A DNA stretch of 64,000 bases from Pseudomonas lutea (GCF_000759445.1 NZ_JRMB01000001.1:248001-312000), one strand, 5' to 3'; shown: positions 1 to 9,258, counted from the stretch's first letter. Numbers and translations are program-made. The notes: generated by a model from the letters alone, not told the origin.

Positions 1-2
1 AA

Positions 3-506
3 CAGGCGGGGGCTGAGGCGGCGCGGCATTTGTTGAGCCGAGGCCGGCGGCGTCTGGCCTATGTCGCGGCGCAACTGGACCCTCGTGTGCTTCAGCGCGG
101 GGTGGGCTTTCGCAGCGCGCTGGAAGACCAGGGGCTGTATGACGAAACGCTGCAAGTGGCCTCGCCGCTGCCGTCGTCCATCGGTTTGGGCAGCGAACTG
201 TTTGGCCGTCTTATCGAAGAACACCCGGACGTGGACGGCGTGTTTTTCTGCAACGACGACCTGGCCCAGGGGGCGACGCTGGAGGCGCTGCGGCGGGGCA
301 TCCGGATTCCGCAGCAGGTGTCGTTGATCGGCTTCAACGACCTGCCGGGCTCGGCGCACATGGTCCCCCGGCTGACCTCTATCCGCACCCCGCGTGAACA
401 AGTCGGACAGCGCGCCGCGCAATTGCTCCTCGGTTTGCTGGACGGCACCGTTCAGCAGGCGCAGGTGGATTTGGGGTTTGAATTGGTGGTGCGGGAAAGC
501 ACCTGA
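3..506 (+). CDS. LacI-family transcriptional regulator (3' part, GntR/gluconate type)
   Basis: The gene enters from the left edge; 167 codons are visible, without the N-terminal DNA-binding domain. The visible part is the C-terminal half of the periplasmic-binding-like effector domain of a LacI/GalR repressor. It shows the family pattern DGVFFCNDDLAQG, then a strand-turn ending GFNDLPGS and the closing PRLTSIRTPREQVGQ helix. In pseudomonads a LacI member of this type (GntR) represses gluconate uptake genes, and the sequence is compatible with that, but the operator-reading half and its targets are outside the window. The TTG at position 30 is an internal codon, not the start. A REP pair follows it. 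Confidence 0.8.
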   Translation, partial: QAGAEAARHLLSRGRRRLAYVAAQLDPRVLQRGVGFRSALEDQGLYDETLQVASPLPSSIGLGSELFGRLIEEHPDVDGVFFCNDDLAQGATLEALRRGIRIPQQVSLIGFNDLPGSAHMVPRLTSIRTPREQVGQRAAQLLLGLLDGTVQQAQVDLGFELVVREST

Positions 507-546
507 CGGGTTGGCCAGCCGGATGAGTGTCGGGCTTTAAAACCTT

Positions 547-620
547 TTCGCGGGCAAGCGCGCTCCTACAGTGGTTTTGCGGCGAACGCATAATCTGTAG
601 GAGCCGGCTTGCTGGCGAAC
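547..620. repeat. REP pair
   Basis: Two palindromic REP elements in opposite orientation: a GAGCGCGCTTGCCCGCGAA-type copy on the minus strand (about 547-570) and a GAGCCGGCTTGCTGGCGAA-type copy on the plus strand (about 596-620). They lie between the 3' ends of two convergent genes, the usual place for Pseudomonas REPs. Confidence 0.85.
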
Positions 621-711
621 GCGGTGTCTGGGGTACCCCGTCGTTCGCCAGAATATGAGGCACTGGCAGCGCCTACCGCCCCGGCGTCGGGGGAGGCAGG
701 CAGCCTGGCGA

Positions 712-2889
712 TCAATGCGCTTTCTTGAACGCCAGCCGGAACTCGTGCAGCAGCGGTTCGGTATACCCGCTCGGCTGCTCGCGGCCTTTGAACACCAATG
801 CACACGCGGCCTGGAACGCCACCGACTTTTCAAAGTTGCCCGCCATCGGCGTGTAGGCCGAATCGCCGGCATTCTGCCGGTCGACCACCTTCGCCATGCG
901 CTTCAAAGCGTCTTTCACGTAGTCCTCGGAGACCACCCCGTGACGCAGCCAGTTAGCGATGTGCTGGCTGGAAATGCGCAGTGTCGCGCGGTCTTCCATC
1001 AGCCCTACGTTGTGAATGTCCGGCACCTTCGAGCAGCCCACGCCTTGCTCCACCCAGCGCACCACGTAGCCAAGCAACCCCTGAGCGTTGTTCTCCACCT
1101 CTTCGCGAATCTGATCCTCGTTCCACTTGGCCTCGTCGACGACGGGGATGCTGAGCAGATCGAGCAGGATGTCCTCGCTGATGCTGTCCAGATCGACCTG
1201 CTCCAGCTCCTGCTGCACGGCTTTGACATCCACTTTGTGGTAGTGCAACGCATGCAGCGTGGCCGCGGTCGGGGAGGGGACCCAGGCGGTAGTGGCCCCG
1301 GATTTGGGATGGCCAATCTTTTGTTCCAGCATGTCGGCCATCAGGTCCGGCATCGCCCACATGCCCTTGCCGATCTGCGCGCGACCACGCAGCCCGCAGG
1401 CAAGACCGACCAGCACGTTGTTGCGCTCGTATGCCTTGATCCACGGCGTGGCTTTCATGTCGCCCTTGCGCAGCATCGGGCCAGCTTCCATGGAGCTGTG
1501 CATCTCGTCGCCGGTGCGGTCGAGGAATCCGGTGTTGATGAACGCCACCCGTGAAGAAGCAGCTTCGATGCACGCCTTGAGGTTGACGCTGGTGCGCCGC
1601 TCTTCGTCCATGATGCCCATCTTCAACGTGTTGCGCGGGATCTTGAGCACATCTTCGATACGGCTGAACAGCGTGTTGGCGAACGCAACTTCGTCAGGTC
1701 CGTGCATCTTCGGTTTGACGATATAGACGCTGCCGGCACGGGAGTTGGTGCGATGGTGCAGGTCGTGCAGGGCGATCAGACTGGTGATGACGCCGTCAAG
1801 GATGCCTTCCGGGATTTCCCTGTCGCCGTCGTAAAGAATCGCCGGGTTGGTCATCAGATGGCCGACGTTGCGGATGAACAGCAGCGAGCGCCCGTGCAAT
1901 GTCATTTCGCTGCCGTCGGCTGCGGTGTACTGGCGGTCGGCGTTCAGGCGCCGCGTGATGGTCTTGCCGCCCTTGACGAGTGCTTCGGTCAGGTCGCCCT
2001 TCATCAGGCCCAGCCAGTTGCGGTAAATCACCAGCTTGTCTTCGGCATCCACCGCGGCCACCGAGTCCTCGCAGTCAATGATGGTCGACAGCGCTGCTTC
2101 CAGCAGCAGGTCCTTGATTCCGGCCGGGTCCGTGCCACCGATGGGGCTGGCGGGGTCGATCTGGATCTCGATGTGCAGGCCGTTGTTCTTCAGCAGGATG
2201 GCCTGGGGCTTAAGCGGCTCGCCCTGGTAGCCGACGTATTTTTCCGGCTGGGCCAGACGCGACTGGCTGCCATCGGCCAGGGTGACCAGCAGCTCGCCAC
2301 TGTCGACGGCATACGCTTTGGCGCCAACGTGGGAGCCTGAGGCCAATGGCGCCGCTTCATCCAGAAACGCACGGGCGAAAGCGATGACCTTCTCGCCACG
2401 CAGCGGGTTGTAACCGGCCTTGATCTCGGCGCCGTTGGCGGTAGGGATTGCGTCGGTGCCGTAGAGCGCATCGTACAACGACCCCCAGCGCGCATTCGCA
2501 GCGTTCAGTGCGTAGCGGGCATTGGCCGCTGGCACGACCAGTTGCGGACCGGCCTGTTCGCTGACTTCGATGTCCACCTTGTTGGTGGAGACCGCGACCT
2601 GCTCGGGCACCGCCTTCAGGTAGCCGATGCTGTCAAGAAACGCGATGTACGCCGGCATGTCGGTCACCGGGCCGGCGTTGGACTTGTGCCACTTGTCGAG
2701 TTGCGCCTGCAGGCGATCACGCTCTTTGAGCAGCTCTCGGTTGACGGGCGCAAGGTCATGGACCAGTGAATCGAAATCGGCCCAGAACAGTTCGGGGGTC
2801 AAACCTGTGCCGGGGATCACCTCCTCGTCGACAAAGCGCTTGAGGCTGGCGGCCACCTTGAGGTTGTGGCAATTGACGAACTCGGTCAT
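712..2889 (-). CDS. glcB: malate synthase G
   Basis: Condenses glyoxylate with acetyl-CoA to malate in the cytoplasm, closing the route that starts with glycolate oxidation by GlcDEF. The protein is 725 residues, the normal length for the G isoform. It carries the family blocks [12 protein letters not shown], the [11 protein letters not shown] active-site region and the C-terminal [12 protein letters not shown] block containing the catalytic aspartate. I chose the ATG at 2889 because GGAG stands six bases before it; an in-frame ATG at 2904 lies upstream of that ribosome-binding site. It is the last gene of the minus-strand glc series, 67 bases after the GlcG gene. Confidence 0.96.
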   Translation of the reverse strand: MTEFVNCHNLKVAASLKRFVDEEVIPGTGLTPELFWADFDSLVHDLAPVNRELLKERDRLQAQLDKWHKSNAGPVTDMPAYIAFLDSIGYLKAVPEQVAVSTNKVDIEVSEQAGPQLVVPAANARYALNAANARWGSLYDALYGTDAIPTANGAEIKAGYNPLRGEKVIAFARAFLDEAAPLASGSHVGAKAYAVDSGELLVTLADGSQSRLAQPEKYVGYQGEPLKPQAILLKNNGLHIEIQIDPASPIGGTDPAGIKDLLLEAALSTIIDCEDSVAAVDAEDKLVIYRNWLGLMKGDLTEALVKGGKTITRRLNADRQYTAADGSEMTLHGRSLLFIRNVGHLMTNPAILYDGDREIPEGILDGVITSLIALHDLHHRTNSRAGSVYIVKPKMHGPDEVAFANTLFSRIEDVLKIPRNTLKMGIMDEERRTSVNLKACIEAASSRVAFINTGFLDRTGDEMHSSMEAGPMLRKGDMKATPWIKAYERNNVLVGLACGLRGRAQIGKGMWAMPDLMADMLEQKIGHPKSGATTAWVPSPTAATLHALHYHKVDVKAVQQELEQVDLDSISEDILLDLLSIPVVDEAKWNEDQIREEVENNAQGLLGYVVRWVEQGVGCSKVPDIHNVGLMEDRATLRISSQHIANWLRHGVVSEDYVKDALKRMAKVVDRQNAGDSAYTPMAGNFEKSVAFQAACALVFKGREQPSGYTEPLLHEFRLAFKKAH

Positions 2890-2956
2890 CTCGGTCTCCA
2901 TCATGAATTAAGTTGGCACGTTCAGGTGCGGGCGCGAGCAGGTTCTCGCAACCGCT

Positions 2957-3364
2957 CTACTGAGCGCTCACCACGGCAACGCCGGCCTTGGCCACTTGTG
3001 CATCCTGGTCGGCCTTGACGCCGGACACACCCACGGCGCCGATGGTCTGGCCATCGACAATGATCGGCACGCCGCCTTCCAGCGAAGTCAGCAGCGGCGC
3101 CGTCACGAATGCGGTGCGCCCGCCATTGACCATTTCTTCGTAGCCTTTGGATTCGCGGCGGCCCAGCGCTGAGGTGCGGGCTTTCTCGATGGCGATGTAA
3201 CCGCCAATCGGCGCGCAGCCGTCCAGACGCTCGAAGCCCAGCAGGTGGCCGCCGTCGTCGGTCACGGCAATCGACACCGCCCAGCCGTTGTTCTGAGCCT
3301 CGGTGCGGGCGGCGGCAAGGATCTGGGTGACTTCGGTCTGCGTCAGTACGGATTTGGTTTTCAT
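2957..3364 (-). CDS. glcG: GlcG/HbpS family protein (DUF336)
   Basis: A 135-residue protein of the GlcG/HbpS-like (DUF336) family, recognised from the repeated alpha/beta layout with VTDDGGHLLGFERLDG, the IEKARTSA segment and the closing GGVPIIVDGQTIGAVGVSG. The family's biochemical role is not settled; it is typically encoded inside glycolate-oxidation operons, as here between glcF and glcB. The ATG at 3364 follows a good ribosome-binding site (AGGAG). A longer open frame reaching 4033 is a reading-frame extension inside glcF and was not used. No signal peptide is seen. Confidence 0.9.
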   Translation of the reverse strand: MKTKSVLTQTEVTQILAAARTEAQNNGWAVSIAVTDDGGHLLGFERLDGCAPIGGYIAIEKARTSALGRRESKGYEEMVNGGRTAFVTAPLLTSLEGGVPIIVDGQTIGAVGVSGVKADQDAQVAKAGVAVVSAQ

Positions 3365-3429
3365 GCGGTTCTCCTGGACTTGAAAGGGGTCAGCAGCGTC
3401 ATGTTCCGTGGCGCGGGTGCGCGGGGCAA

Positions 3430-4653
3430 TCAGGTTGGAGGCAGTGCGTCCTCGACGAGTTCGATCCAGTGCATCACCGGCGTGCGGTTTGCGCTGGCCA
3501 GGTGCGTCTGGCAGCCAATGTTGGCCGTCGCGATGACGTCCGGGTTGCCGCTTTCCAGCGCGTTCATCTTGTTGTCGCGCAACTGCGTTGCCAACACGGG
3601 CTGGGTGACCGAGTAAGTACCCGCCGAGCCACAGCATAAGTGACTGTCGGGCACCGGTGTAAGGTTGAAGCCCAGCCGAGTCAGTACCGATTCGACGGCG
3701 CCGCCAAGCTTCTGTGCGTGCTGCAGCGTACACGGGCAGTGGAAGGCGAGGGTCTGGCGGGTGCAACCGCCAAGCTGTTCCAGCGGTTCGGCGCGCAGAA
3801 TTTCCACCAGGTCTTTGGTGCGCTCGCTGATTACGGCGGCTTTTTGTGCATAAGCCGGATCGTCGCGCAGCAGGTGACCGTAGTCCTTGACGAAGGCGCC
3901 GCAGCCGCTGGCTGTCTGCACGATCGCTTCCGCACCGGCTTGCACGCTGGGCCACCATGCATCGATGTTGCGACGGGCGCGCTGCAAGCCCTGTTCCTGG
4001 GCATTCAAGTGGTAATCCACCGCGCCGCAGCACCCTGCCTGGGCGATCGAGACAGTGCTGATGCCGAGGCGGTCGAGTACCCGCGCCGTGGCCGCATTGG
4101 TATTCGGGGACAAACCCGGCTGCACGCAGCCTTCGAGCATGAGCATCTGCCGCGCATGTTGCGCCATTGGCCGAGCCTTGGCGGGACGGATGGTGTCCGG
4201 CAGTTTCGTTTTAAGCGCGCCTGGCAACAGCGGCTTGAATGAATGGCCCAACTGAGTGAGCGTTTTAAACAGAGCGGCGTTCGGCACCACCGCGCGCAAG
4301 CCCTCACGCAACAGCCGCTGGCCAAGCGGGCGCGGCACGGCGGCGTCGACCACCGCCCGGCCGATGTCCAGCAGGTTGTGGTAATCGACGCCGGAAGGGC
4401 AGGTCGTCTCGCAATTGCGGCAGGACAGGCAGCGGTCCAGATGCAGCTGGGTTTTCTCCGTGACTTCGTGGCCTTCCAGCACCTGTTTGATCAGGTAGAT
4501 ACGCCCGCGCGGGCCATCCAGCTCATCGCCCAGCAATTGATAGGTCGGGCAGGTGGCATTGCAGAAGCCGCAATGTACGCAGCTACGCAGGATGCTTTCG
4601 GCTTCTTCGCCACGCGGCAGGCTTTTGGCGTGGTCGCTCAGGGTCGTCTGCAT
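3430..4653 (-). CDS. glcF: glycolate oxidase iron-sulfur subunit
   Basis: The electron-transfer subunit of membrane-associated glycolate oxidase. The protein is 407 residues with two ferredoxin-type 4Fe-4S motifs near the N-terminus, cysteines at about 25, 28, 31, 35 and 75, 78, 81, 85. Two CCG-type heterodisulfide-reductase-like motifs follow (AGCCGAVDYH and SHLCCGSAGTY). It lies three bases after glcE ends, so the two are probably translationally coupled. GlcF passes electrons from the flavin subunits GlcD and GlcE towards the respiratory quinone pool. Length and motif order match Escherichia coli GlcF. Confidence 0.96.
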   Translation of the reverse strand: MQTTLSDHAKSLPRGEEAESILRSCVHCGFCNATCPTYQLLGDELDGPRGRIYLIKQVLEGHEVTEKTQLHLDRCLSCRNCETTCPSGVDYHNLLDIGRAVVDAAVPRPLGQRLLREGLRAVVPNAALFKTLTQLGHSFKPLLPGALKTKLPDTIRPAKARPMAQHARQMLMLEGCVQPGLSPNTNAATARVLDRLGISTVSIAQAGCCGAVDYHLNAQEQGLQRARRNIDAWWPSVQAGAEAIVQTASGCGAFVKDYGHLLRDDPAYAQKAAVISERTKDLVEILRAEPLEQLGGCTRQTLAFHCPCTLQHAQKLGGAVESVLTRLGFNLTPVPDSHLCCGSAGTYSVTQPVLATQLRDNKMNALESGNPDVIATANIGCQTHLASANRTPVMHWIELVEDALPPT

Positions 4654-4656
4654 GGT

Positions 4657-5754
4657 TCAGATCTCCGCGTACATCCGGCCCGGATTGAAAATTCCGTGCG
4701 GGTCAAGTTGCGCCTTGAGCTGGCGGTGGTAGCGCAGCAGCGGCGTGGCCAAGGGGTGAAACGGGCTGTCGTCCAGGCCGTGGCTGTAGCCGGTGGCGTG
4801 ACCGCCCGCGGCACTGACGATCCGGCGTATCTCGCTGGCACTGGCGTCGGATTTCAGCCAGCGCTGCGCGCCCGCCCAGTCAATCAACTGGTCGCCCGGC
4901 AGATTCAGCGCCCCGGTGCTGACCGGCAGCGACAGGCGCCACAACGGACGGCCGTCGGTGAAAAAATCCAGCCGGTGCTCATTGAGCGCGCGCCAATAAG
5001 CCGGGTCGATGGATTCGCCACCCAGCCGATCATGAGCCGCTGCCACCGAGCCTTCGCCGCCTTCAAGGCGCAACCGCAATACGCGGCCGTCGTGGCTGGC
5101 CGCGCTGATCGGCAAGGGCTCCTGCCCCCATTGCGCAAGACGGGCGAGGGCGGTGGTGCTGTCCATTTCCAGGGTGATGCTGGTGCACAGTCGCGGCCGT
5201 GGCAGGACTTTCAGCGAGACTTCGGTGATCAAGCCCAGGCAACCGAAGCTGCCGGCCATCAGGCGCGACACGTCGTAGCCCGCGACGTTCTTCATCACCT
5301 CGCCACCGAAACGTAAGTGCTTGCCCAGACCGGTGATCACTCGCGTACCGAGGACGAAGTCCCGCACCGAGCCGGACCACGGCCTGCGCGGCCCGGACAA
5401 ACCTGCGGCGACCATGCCGCCAACCGTTGCGTCGCCAGCCCCGCCATCGCTGTACGTGGGTGGCTCGCATGGGAGCATCTGGCCGGCTTGCTCCAACGCA
5501 GTATTCAGCACTGACAAGGGCGTGCCGGCACGTGCGGTGATGACCAGTTCGGTCGGGTCGTAGCTGACGATGCCGCAATGGGCGCGGGTGTCGAGCCTTT
5601 CACCGGCCACCTCGCGGCCCAGAAAGGCCTTGCTGTTGGCGCCCTGAATGCGCAGCGGCAGGGCCAGCTGAATCGCTTGGTTGACCTGTTCGAGCAGCGC
5701 GTCGCTGGCGTCGCGGTCCTGGGTCACAAGGGGTGACAGGCGTTGAGCATCCAT
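4657..5754 (-). CDS. glcE: glycolate oxidase FAD-binding subunit
   Basis: Second flavin-type subunit of glycolate oxidase, 365 residues. It has a PCMH-type FAD-binding fold with GGMVAAGLSGPRRPW and LGTRVITGLGKHLRFGG, and ends with the family pattern HGIFNPGRMY. The ATG at 5754 overlaps the glcD stop codon (TGATG), which fixes the start better than the in-frame TTG three bases upstream. Known GlcE proteins are essential for oxidase activity although GlcD carries the main substrate site. Confidence 0.95.
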   Translation of the reverse strand: MDAQRLSPLVTQDRDASDALLEQVNQAIQLALPLRIQGANSKAFLGREVAGERLDTRAHCGIVSYDPTELVITARAGTPLSVLNTALEQAGQMLPCEPPTYSDGGAGDATVGGMVAAGLSGPRRPWSGSVRDFVLGTRVITGLGKHLRFGGEVMKNVAGYDVSRLMAGSFGCLGLITEVSLKVLPRPRLCTSITLEMDSTTALARLAQWGQEPLPISAASHDGRVLRLRLEGGEGSVAAAHDRLGGESIDPAYWRALNEHRLDFFTDGRPLWRLSLPVSTGALNLPGDQLIDWAGAQRWLKSDASASEIRRIVSAAGGHATGYSHGLDDSPFHPLATPLLRYHRQLKAQLDPHGIFNPGRMYAEI

Positions 5755-7253
5755 CAAAAGCGCTCCAGTTCAGGGAAAGGCACTTTGCCCATGTGCACGT
5801 GCATGGCACCAAATTCGGCACAGCGATGCAGCGTCGGAATATTCTTGCCGGGGTTGAGGGTGCCGGCGGGATCGAAGGCGGCCTTTACCGCATGAAACAG
5901 CGTCAGCTCATCGCTGTTGAACTGCGCGCACATCTGGTTGATTTTCTCGCGCCCGACGCCGTGCTCGCCGGTGATGCTGCCGCCGACCTTCACGCACAGT
6001 TCGAGAATTTTGCCGCCCAACGCTTCGGCGCGATCGAGCTCGCCCGGCTGGTTGGCATCAAACAGAATCAGCGGGTGCATGTTGCCGTCCCCGGCGTGGA
6101 ACACGTTGGCGACGCGCAGGCCGTATTCCTCCGAGAGCGCGGAAATGCCTTTCAACACGCCCGGCAATTCCCGACGCGGGATGGTGCCGTCCATGCAGTA
6201 GTAATCCGGCGACAACCTGCCGACGGCGGGGAACGCGTTCTTGCGTCCGGCCCAGAAGCGCACGCGTTCGGCTTCGTCCTTCGCCTGGCGAATTTCGGTC
6301 GCACCGGCGCGCTGCAGCACGGCGCGGACCCGGTCGCAATCGTCGTGGACATCCGCTTCCACACCGTCCAGCTCACACAGCAGGATGGCTTCGGCCTCGA
6401 CGGGGTAGCCCGCGTGGATGAAATCTTCGGCAGCGCGAATGGCCAGGTTGTCCATCATTTCCAGGCCGCCGGGAATGATGCCTTCGGCAATGATGTCGGC
6501 GACAGCGCGCCCGGCTTTTTCCACCGAATCGAAGGCGGCCAGCAGTACCCGCGCCACTTGCGGTTTGGGCAGCAGTTTGACCGTTACTTCGGTGATCACG
6601 CCGAGCATGCCTTCGGAGCCTGTGAACAGCGCCAACAGATCGAAGCCCGGCGAATCCAGCGCATCGGACCCCAACACCATGTGCTCGCCTTCAACGGTCA
6701 GGATGTCGACCTTGAGCAGGTTGTGTACGGTCAGGCCGTATTTCAGGCAATGCACGCCGCCTGCGTTCTCGGCGACATTGCCGCCGATCGAGCAGGCGAT
6801 CTGTGAAGAAGGGTCAGGCGCGTAGTAAAGATCGTGCGGCGCGGCGGCCTGTGAGATGGCCAGGTTGCGCACGCCGGGCTGCACACGGGCGTATCTCCCG
6901 GCCGGATCGATGTGAAGAATTTTGTTGAACCGCGCCATGACCAGCAGTACGCCTTTTTCCAGCGGCAGGGCGCCGCCTGAAAGCCCGGTTCCGGCACCGC
7001 GCGCAACCACTGGCACGCCGCGCTCGTGGCAGACCTTGAGCAAGGTTTGCACCTGCTCGACGCGTTGCGGCAGCACCACCAGCATTGGCGTGGTGCGGTA
7101 GGCGGAGAGGCCATCACACTCGTAGGGGCGCAGCTCTTCCTCGCGGTGCAGGATGTCCAGATCGGGCAGGCGCGCTTGCAGGGCCTGGAGCAATTGCTGT
7201 TTGTCGATGGTCGGCAAGACGCCGTCGACGCGTTCGTCGTACAGGATATTCAT
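5754..7253 (-). CDS. glcD: glycolate oxidase subunit GlcD
   Basis: The catalytic FAD subunit that oxidises glycolate (and D-lactate) to glyoxylate. It is 499 residues, identical in length to E. coli GlcD. The FAD-binding PCMH domain shows RGAGTGLSGGALPLEKG and PDPSSQIACSIGGNVAENAGG; the C-terminal FAD-oxidase domain shows HAGDGNMHPLILFD and SITGEHGVGREK. It is the first gene of glcDEFGB. The only ATG that fits is at 7253; no strong ribosome-binding site is visible before it. A FadR-type palindrome lies about 125 bases upstream and is the likely site of control by GlcC. Confidence 0.97.
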   Translation of the reverse strand: MNILYDERVDGVLPTIDKQQLLQALQARLPDLDILHREEELRPYECDGLSAYRTTPMLVVLPQRVEQVQTLLKVCHERGVPVVARGAGTGLSGGALPLEKGVLLVMARFNKILHIDPAGRYARVQPGVRNLAISQAAAPHDLYYAPDPSSQIACSIGGNVAENAGGVHCLKYGLTVHNLLKVDILTVEGEHMVLGSDALDSPGFDLLALFTGSEGMLGVITEVTVKLLPKPQVARVLLAAFDSVEKAGRAVADIIAEGIIPGGLEMMDNLAIRAAEDFIHAGYPVEAEAILLCELDGVEADVHDDCDRVRAVLQRAGATEIRQAKDEAERVRFWAGRKNAFPAVGRLSPDYYCMDGTIPRRELPGVLKGISALSEEYGLRVANVFHAGDGNMHPLILFDANQPGELDRAEALGGKILELCVKVGGSITGEHGVGREKINQMCAQFNSDELTLFHAVKAAFDPAGTLNPGKNIPTLHRCAEFGAMHVHMGKVPFPELERF

Positions 7254-7375
7254 GATGGGTCTGCAACCCTGTCTTGTTTTTATTGGAGGCCGTACTCATC
7301 GGAACCCGGTTTCGGAACCTGAGTGGCTGACTTGCATCATTGGCTCGGCGGGGCTTAGTGTCTACCGCGTGGAGT

Positions 7376-7390
7376 ACTGGTCGAACCAGT
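7376..7390. promoter_or_regulatory. FadR-type operator, candidate GlcC site upstream of glcD
   Basis: A perfect palindrome, ACTGGTCGAACCAGT, whose core TGGT-N3-ACCA matches the recognition sequence of FadR-subfamily GntR regulators. It lies about 122 bases before the glcD start and faces glcC, itself a FadR-subfamily regulator, 1 kb away. The assignment to GlcC is inference from the motif and position. Confidence 0.65.
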
Positions 7391-7557
7391 TTCTTGGGGC
7401 TGATACTTGGGTTGTTGCGTAATTCTCCATATTTTTCAGGGAAATGCCTCCAGCTTGCCAACCCTGCGATTTAGCCGGCGTGGATGGTCTTACCAGTTCG
7501 CCGCAGGCGCACTCTCGCTCTTAAGGCAATGTAGGCGTTGTAGCCGCACAATTTGAA

Positions 7558-7977
7558 GGAGCCGGCTTGCTGGCGAACCCGATCTGCCATACGGCACGGT
7601 GTCGGCTGAATAATCGCGTTCGTAGGAGCCGGCTTGCTGGCGAGCCCGATCTGTCATTCGGCACGGTGGTGGCGGAATAACCGCGTTCGTAGGAGCCGGC
7701 TTGCTGGCGAATCCGATCTGTCATTCGGCACGGTGGTGGCGGAATAACCGCGTTCGTAGGAGCCGGCTTGCTGGCGAATCCGATCTGTCATTCGCCACGG
7801 TGTCGGCTGAATAATCGCGTTCGTAGGAGCCGGCTTGCTGGCGAACCCGGTCTGTCATTCGGCACGGTGGTGGCGGAATAACCGCGTTCGTAGGAGCCGG
7901 CTTGCTGGCGAATGCAGTCTGGCATTCGGCACGGTGGTGGCGGAATAATCGCATTCGCCAGCAAGCCGGCTCCTACA
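7558..7977. repeat. Tandem array of six 67-bp units, each with a REP
   Basis: The REP core GGAGCCGGCTTGC recurs at 7558, 7625, 7692, 7759, 7826 and 7893, exactly 67 bases apart each time. The spacer between cores is also conserved (CGATCTGTCATTCG, then CACGGTGTCGGCTGAATAA or CACGGTGGTGGCGGAATAA). The array ends with one REP in inverse orientation at about 7954-7977, so the last unit can form a long hairpin. It lies in the non-coding stretch between glcD and glcC. Confidence 0.92.
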
Positions 7978-8012
7978 GAGGAATGCGTTTGGTCAGCTCC
8001 ATCCGGGTCATA

Positions 8013-8310
8013 CAGAGGGATGTGGTTGGTCAGGTCCATTGGCGGTGAATGACAAACCTGGTCAGCTCCATCGGCGGTGGATGAGGAATCGCGTTCGCCA
8101 GCAAGCCGGCTCCTACAGAGGGATGTGGTTGGTCGAGTCCATTGGCGGTGCATGCCAAACCTGGTCAGCTCCATCGGCGGTGGATGAGGAATCGCGTTCG
8201 CCAGCAAGCCGGCTCCTACAGAGGGGTGTGGTTGGTCAGGTCCATTGGCGATGCATGACAAATCTGGTCAGCTACATCGGCGGTGGATAACAAACCGCAC
8301 TCACCATCAC
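8013..8310. repeat. Tandem array of 103-bp units, about 2.8 copies
   Basis: A second array with a different unit directly follows the 67-bp array. The segment beginning CAGAGGG recurs at 8013, 8116 and 8219 (period 103), and the inverted REP TTCGCCAGCAAGCCGGC at 8094 and 8197 (also 103). The third copy diverges and ends before its REP. The unit also contains internal near-repeats of GGTCAG-TCCAT-GGCGGTG. It ends about 70 bases before the glcC start; open reading frames running through it are not genes. Confidence 0.88.
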
Positions 8311-8379
8311 GCGGGTTTTAACAGATCGGGTCTTGCGCCGACGCGGCGGGGCCGGCCGGCTTTAACCGAGGAAATCACC

Positions 8380-9153
8380 ATGGAAAGCAACCCATCCCGA
8401 CGCCCGCAACAGGTGGCCGATGTGGTCAGTGAGCGGATTGAGCGGCTGATCGTCGACGGGGTACTGAAGGTCGGCCAGCTGTTGCCCTCCGAGCGGCGGC
8501 TGACTGAAAAACTGAGCGTGTCGCGCACGGCCCTGCGCGAGGGGCTGCACTTGCTGCGCGCCAGAGGGATCATCGAAACACGCCACGGCAAGGGCTCGTT
8601 TGTTGCGCAGATGGGTGGCCTGGGTCTGACAGCGGCTTCGCCCCTGATGCACCTGTTTGCCTCCCAGCCGCGGACCCTCTACGACCTGTTCGAAGTGCGC
8701 AGCCTGCTCGAAGGCGAATCGGCGCGCCTGGCAGCATTGCGCGGCACCGACGCCGATTTCGTGTTGATCACCCGCGCTTACGAGGCGTTGGTGGCGGCCC
8801 ACGATCACCCGCTGGCAGCATCCGAGCACGCGCGTCTCGACCATGCGTTTCATCTGGCCATCTGCGAGGCCTCTCACAACCCGGTGCTGGTGCAGACCCT
8901 GCGATCGCTGACAGACCTGTTGCTCAATACCGTGTTCGCCTCGGTCAACAACCTCTATCACCGTGACGCCCAGAAGCGCCAGATCGACCGTCACCATGCG
9001 CGGCTCTACAACGCGGTGACCGGACGCCTGCCGGAGCAGGCGCGCAAGGCGGCGGTGGCGCATATCCAGAACATCTGTGAAAACCTGCGCGAGATCGAGA
9101 GTGAGGAGCAGCGCCTGGTGCGCGCCACCCTGCGGCTGGAGGGCTGGACTTGA
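8380..9153 (+). CDS. glcC: GntR/FadR-family regulator of the glc operon
   Basis: A 257-residue FadR-subfamily regulator. The N-terminal winged helix (about residues 5-75) includes LLPSERRLTEKLSVSRTALREGL and ends RHGKGSFVAQ; the all-helical FCD effector domain follows with ARLDHAFHLAICEASHNPVL. E. coli GlcC activates glcDEFGB in response to glycolate and acetate, and the divergent position here supports the same role. The start at 8380 is set by GAGGAAATCACC before ATG. maiA follows on the same strand after 105 bases but has its own operator, so they are probably separate units. Confidence 0.88.
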   Translation: MESNPSRRPQQVADVVSERIERLIVDGVLKVGQLLPSERRLTEKLSVSRTALREGLHLLRARGIIETRHGKGSFVAQMGGLGLTAASPLMHLFASQPRTLYDLFEVRSLLEGESARLAALRGTDADFVLITRAYEALVAAHDHPLAASEHARLDHAFHLAICEASHNPVLVQTLRSLTDLLLNTVFASVNNLYHRDAQKRQIDRHHARLYNAVTGRLPEQARKAAVAHIQNICENLREIESEEQRLVRATLRLEGWT

Positions 9154-9182
9154 ACTTGACAGCCCTCACGCATTACCGCAGT

Positions 9183-9208
9183 TTACGCATTGCGTAAGTC
9201 TTTTACGC
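9183..9208. promoter_or_regulatory. HmgR-type operator upstream of maiA
   Basis: Three half-sites in a row: TTACGCA, then TGCGTAA, five bases (gtctt), then TTACGC. The first two form a perfect 15-base palindrome at 9183-9197. The spacing and sequence reproduce those at the hmgA promoter (12250-12277), which argues that one regulator, most likely HmgR, reads both. Confidence 0.7.
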
Positions 9209-9258
9209 GAGCTCCACCCCAGCGACGACCAAAACAACAACAATGACAGGCCCTGCCC

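Larger units (their letters stand above)
7254..8379. other. Long intergenic region between glcD and glcC
   Basis: This 1.1-kb stretch holds no gene I can support. From the glcD side it contains about 300 bases of unique promoter DNA with the FadR-type palindrome, then the 67-bp and 103-bp REP arrays, then about 70 unique bases before glcC. The open frame that extends glcC upstream to 8245 runs through the repeat unit and has no ribosome-binding site. Confidence 0.8.

Noticed and set aside
953..1573. Long open frames on both strands inside glcB (and similar ones inside mfd, the SNF2 helicase and other GC-rich genes)
   Set aside because: They are out-of-frame or antisense shadows of strongly supported genes, with low-complexity Arg/Ala/Gly-rich products and no ribosome-binding sites.
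2957..4033. A 358-codon frame that includes the GlcG reading frame
   Set aside because: The first two thirds lie antisense-free but out of frame inside glcF; the GlcG domain starts at 3364 with its own ribosome-binding site.
7558..8310. A CRISPR array
   Set aside because: The repeats contain the spacers too (whole 67- or 103-base units repeat), so spacers are not unique; no cas gene is near.
8245..8379. N-terminal extension of glcC
   Set aside because: It reads through a copy of the 103-bp repeat and has no ribosome-binding site; the ATG at 8380 has a good one.
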